Source of the DNA: Candidatus Njordarchaeota archaeon
Lineage (GTDB): Archaea > Asgardarchaeota > Njordarchaeia > Njordarchaeales > Njordarchaeaceae
Assembly: GCA_029856615.1 (NCBI GenBank)
Contig: JAHKLF010000104.1
Location: 1 to 5,906 of the forward strand
Direction of reading: 5' to 3'
Length of the DNA stretch: 5,906 nucleotides
The notes under the pieces are model-generated. The model did not search any database and had not been told where the DNA came from. It worked only from the letters and a program-made list of their open reading frames with translations. Positions 5,697 to 5,906 of the stretch are shown piece after piece. A program made the position numbers and the translations under genes. The stretch's first letter is position 1, and every line of letters begins with the position of its first letter.

Positions 5697-5906
5697 GTGG
5701 CCTCCCAATTCCGCTACTGGGAGATGGACTCTTGGAAAGCATTTTTCTCGCATGATATAGTGAACCTTTACCTATTATGTGAGCAAATTTACAAGATGTG
5801 GAAGGAAAATATCATCGATGCTGTAAAAGGAAAGACTTTAGAGGATATCTCTGATAATGAGTTCTTGTTCACAATACTTACTGGAGGGATCTCCGAAAAT
5901 GGCGAG
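5697..5906 (+). CDS. Start of an unrecognised protein gene, cut by the window edge
   Basis: From GTG 5697 the frame stays open for 70 codons to the window end, after an in-frame TGA at 5670. The protein is credible in composition: FRYWEMDSWKAFFSHDIVNL, then an amphipathic stretch around LLCEQIYKMWKEN, then KGKTLEDISDNEFLFTILTG. I recognise no motif or family. The start is uncertain. GTG 5697 would give a very short leader if transcription begins near 5690. ATG 5724 has GGGAG directly against it, too close for a normal Shine-Dalgarno. TTG 5685 is also in frame. It lies 156 bp after the helicase gene with its own possible TATA box, so it need not belong to the operon. It appears more AT-rich than the upstream genes. 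Confidence 0.55.
   Translation, partial: MASQFRYWEMDSWKAFFSHDIVNLYLLCEQIYKMWKENIIDAVKGKTLEDISDNEFLFTILTGGISENGE

Overview
The window looks like chromosomal or integrated-element DNA from a hyperthermophilic archaeon, most likely of the Thermoproteota (crenarchaeal) lineage. The signs are AGG/AGA arginine and ATA isoleucine codons throughout, TTTAAA-like boxes and AT-rich tracts of archaeal promoter type, a strong archaeal Shine-Dalgarno before one gene, and an XPD-like iron-sulphur helicase. No genus can be named from the sequence alone.

Layout. Positions 1-1507 (minus strand) hold a tnpB gene with no visible tnpA. It has a C4 zinc finger and all three RuvC acidic motifs, and it runs off the left edge. 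Positions 1508-2168 are a 661-bp divergent intergenic region without a convincing gene. Its core (about 1726-1985) is a tandem repeat of about 87 bp, built from six 20-bp imperfect dyads spaced 42-45 bp apart with TTTAAA-like boxes between them. Positions 2169-5540 (plus strand) are a compact three-gene operon. The first gene encodes a protein with two membrane segments and a C-terminal winged-helix DNA-binding domain. The second, 17 bp later, encodes an unrecognised 362-aa protein with faint Cas4/RecB-like PD-(D/E)XK features. The third overlaps the second by 38 bp and encodes an XPD/DinG-type helicase with four cluster cysteines but a very short segment where the Arch domain normally lies. 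Positions 5541-5696 are AT-rich and intergenic, with a cluster of TTCTAT half-sites. From about 5697 a further reading frame runs off the right edge.

How the parts may work together (inference). Tight spacing implies that the three operon genes are co-expressed. A helicase beside a possible nuclease and a membrane-tethered DNA-binding protein would suit a DNA-processing, defence or element-maintenance module. The dyad array upstream is a candidate operator, centromere-like or origin-like site for a protein of this locus. The operon and the array are the parts most worth following up. The tnpB gene marks the area as visited by mobile elements.
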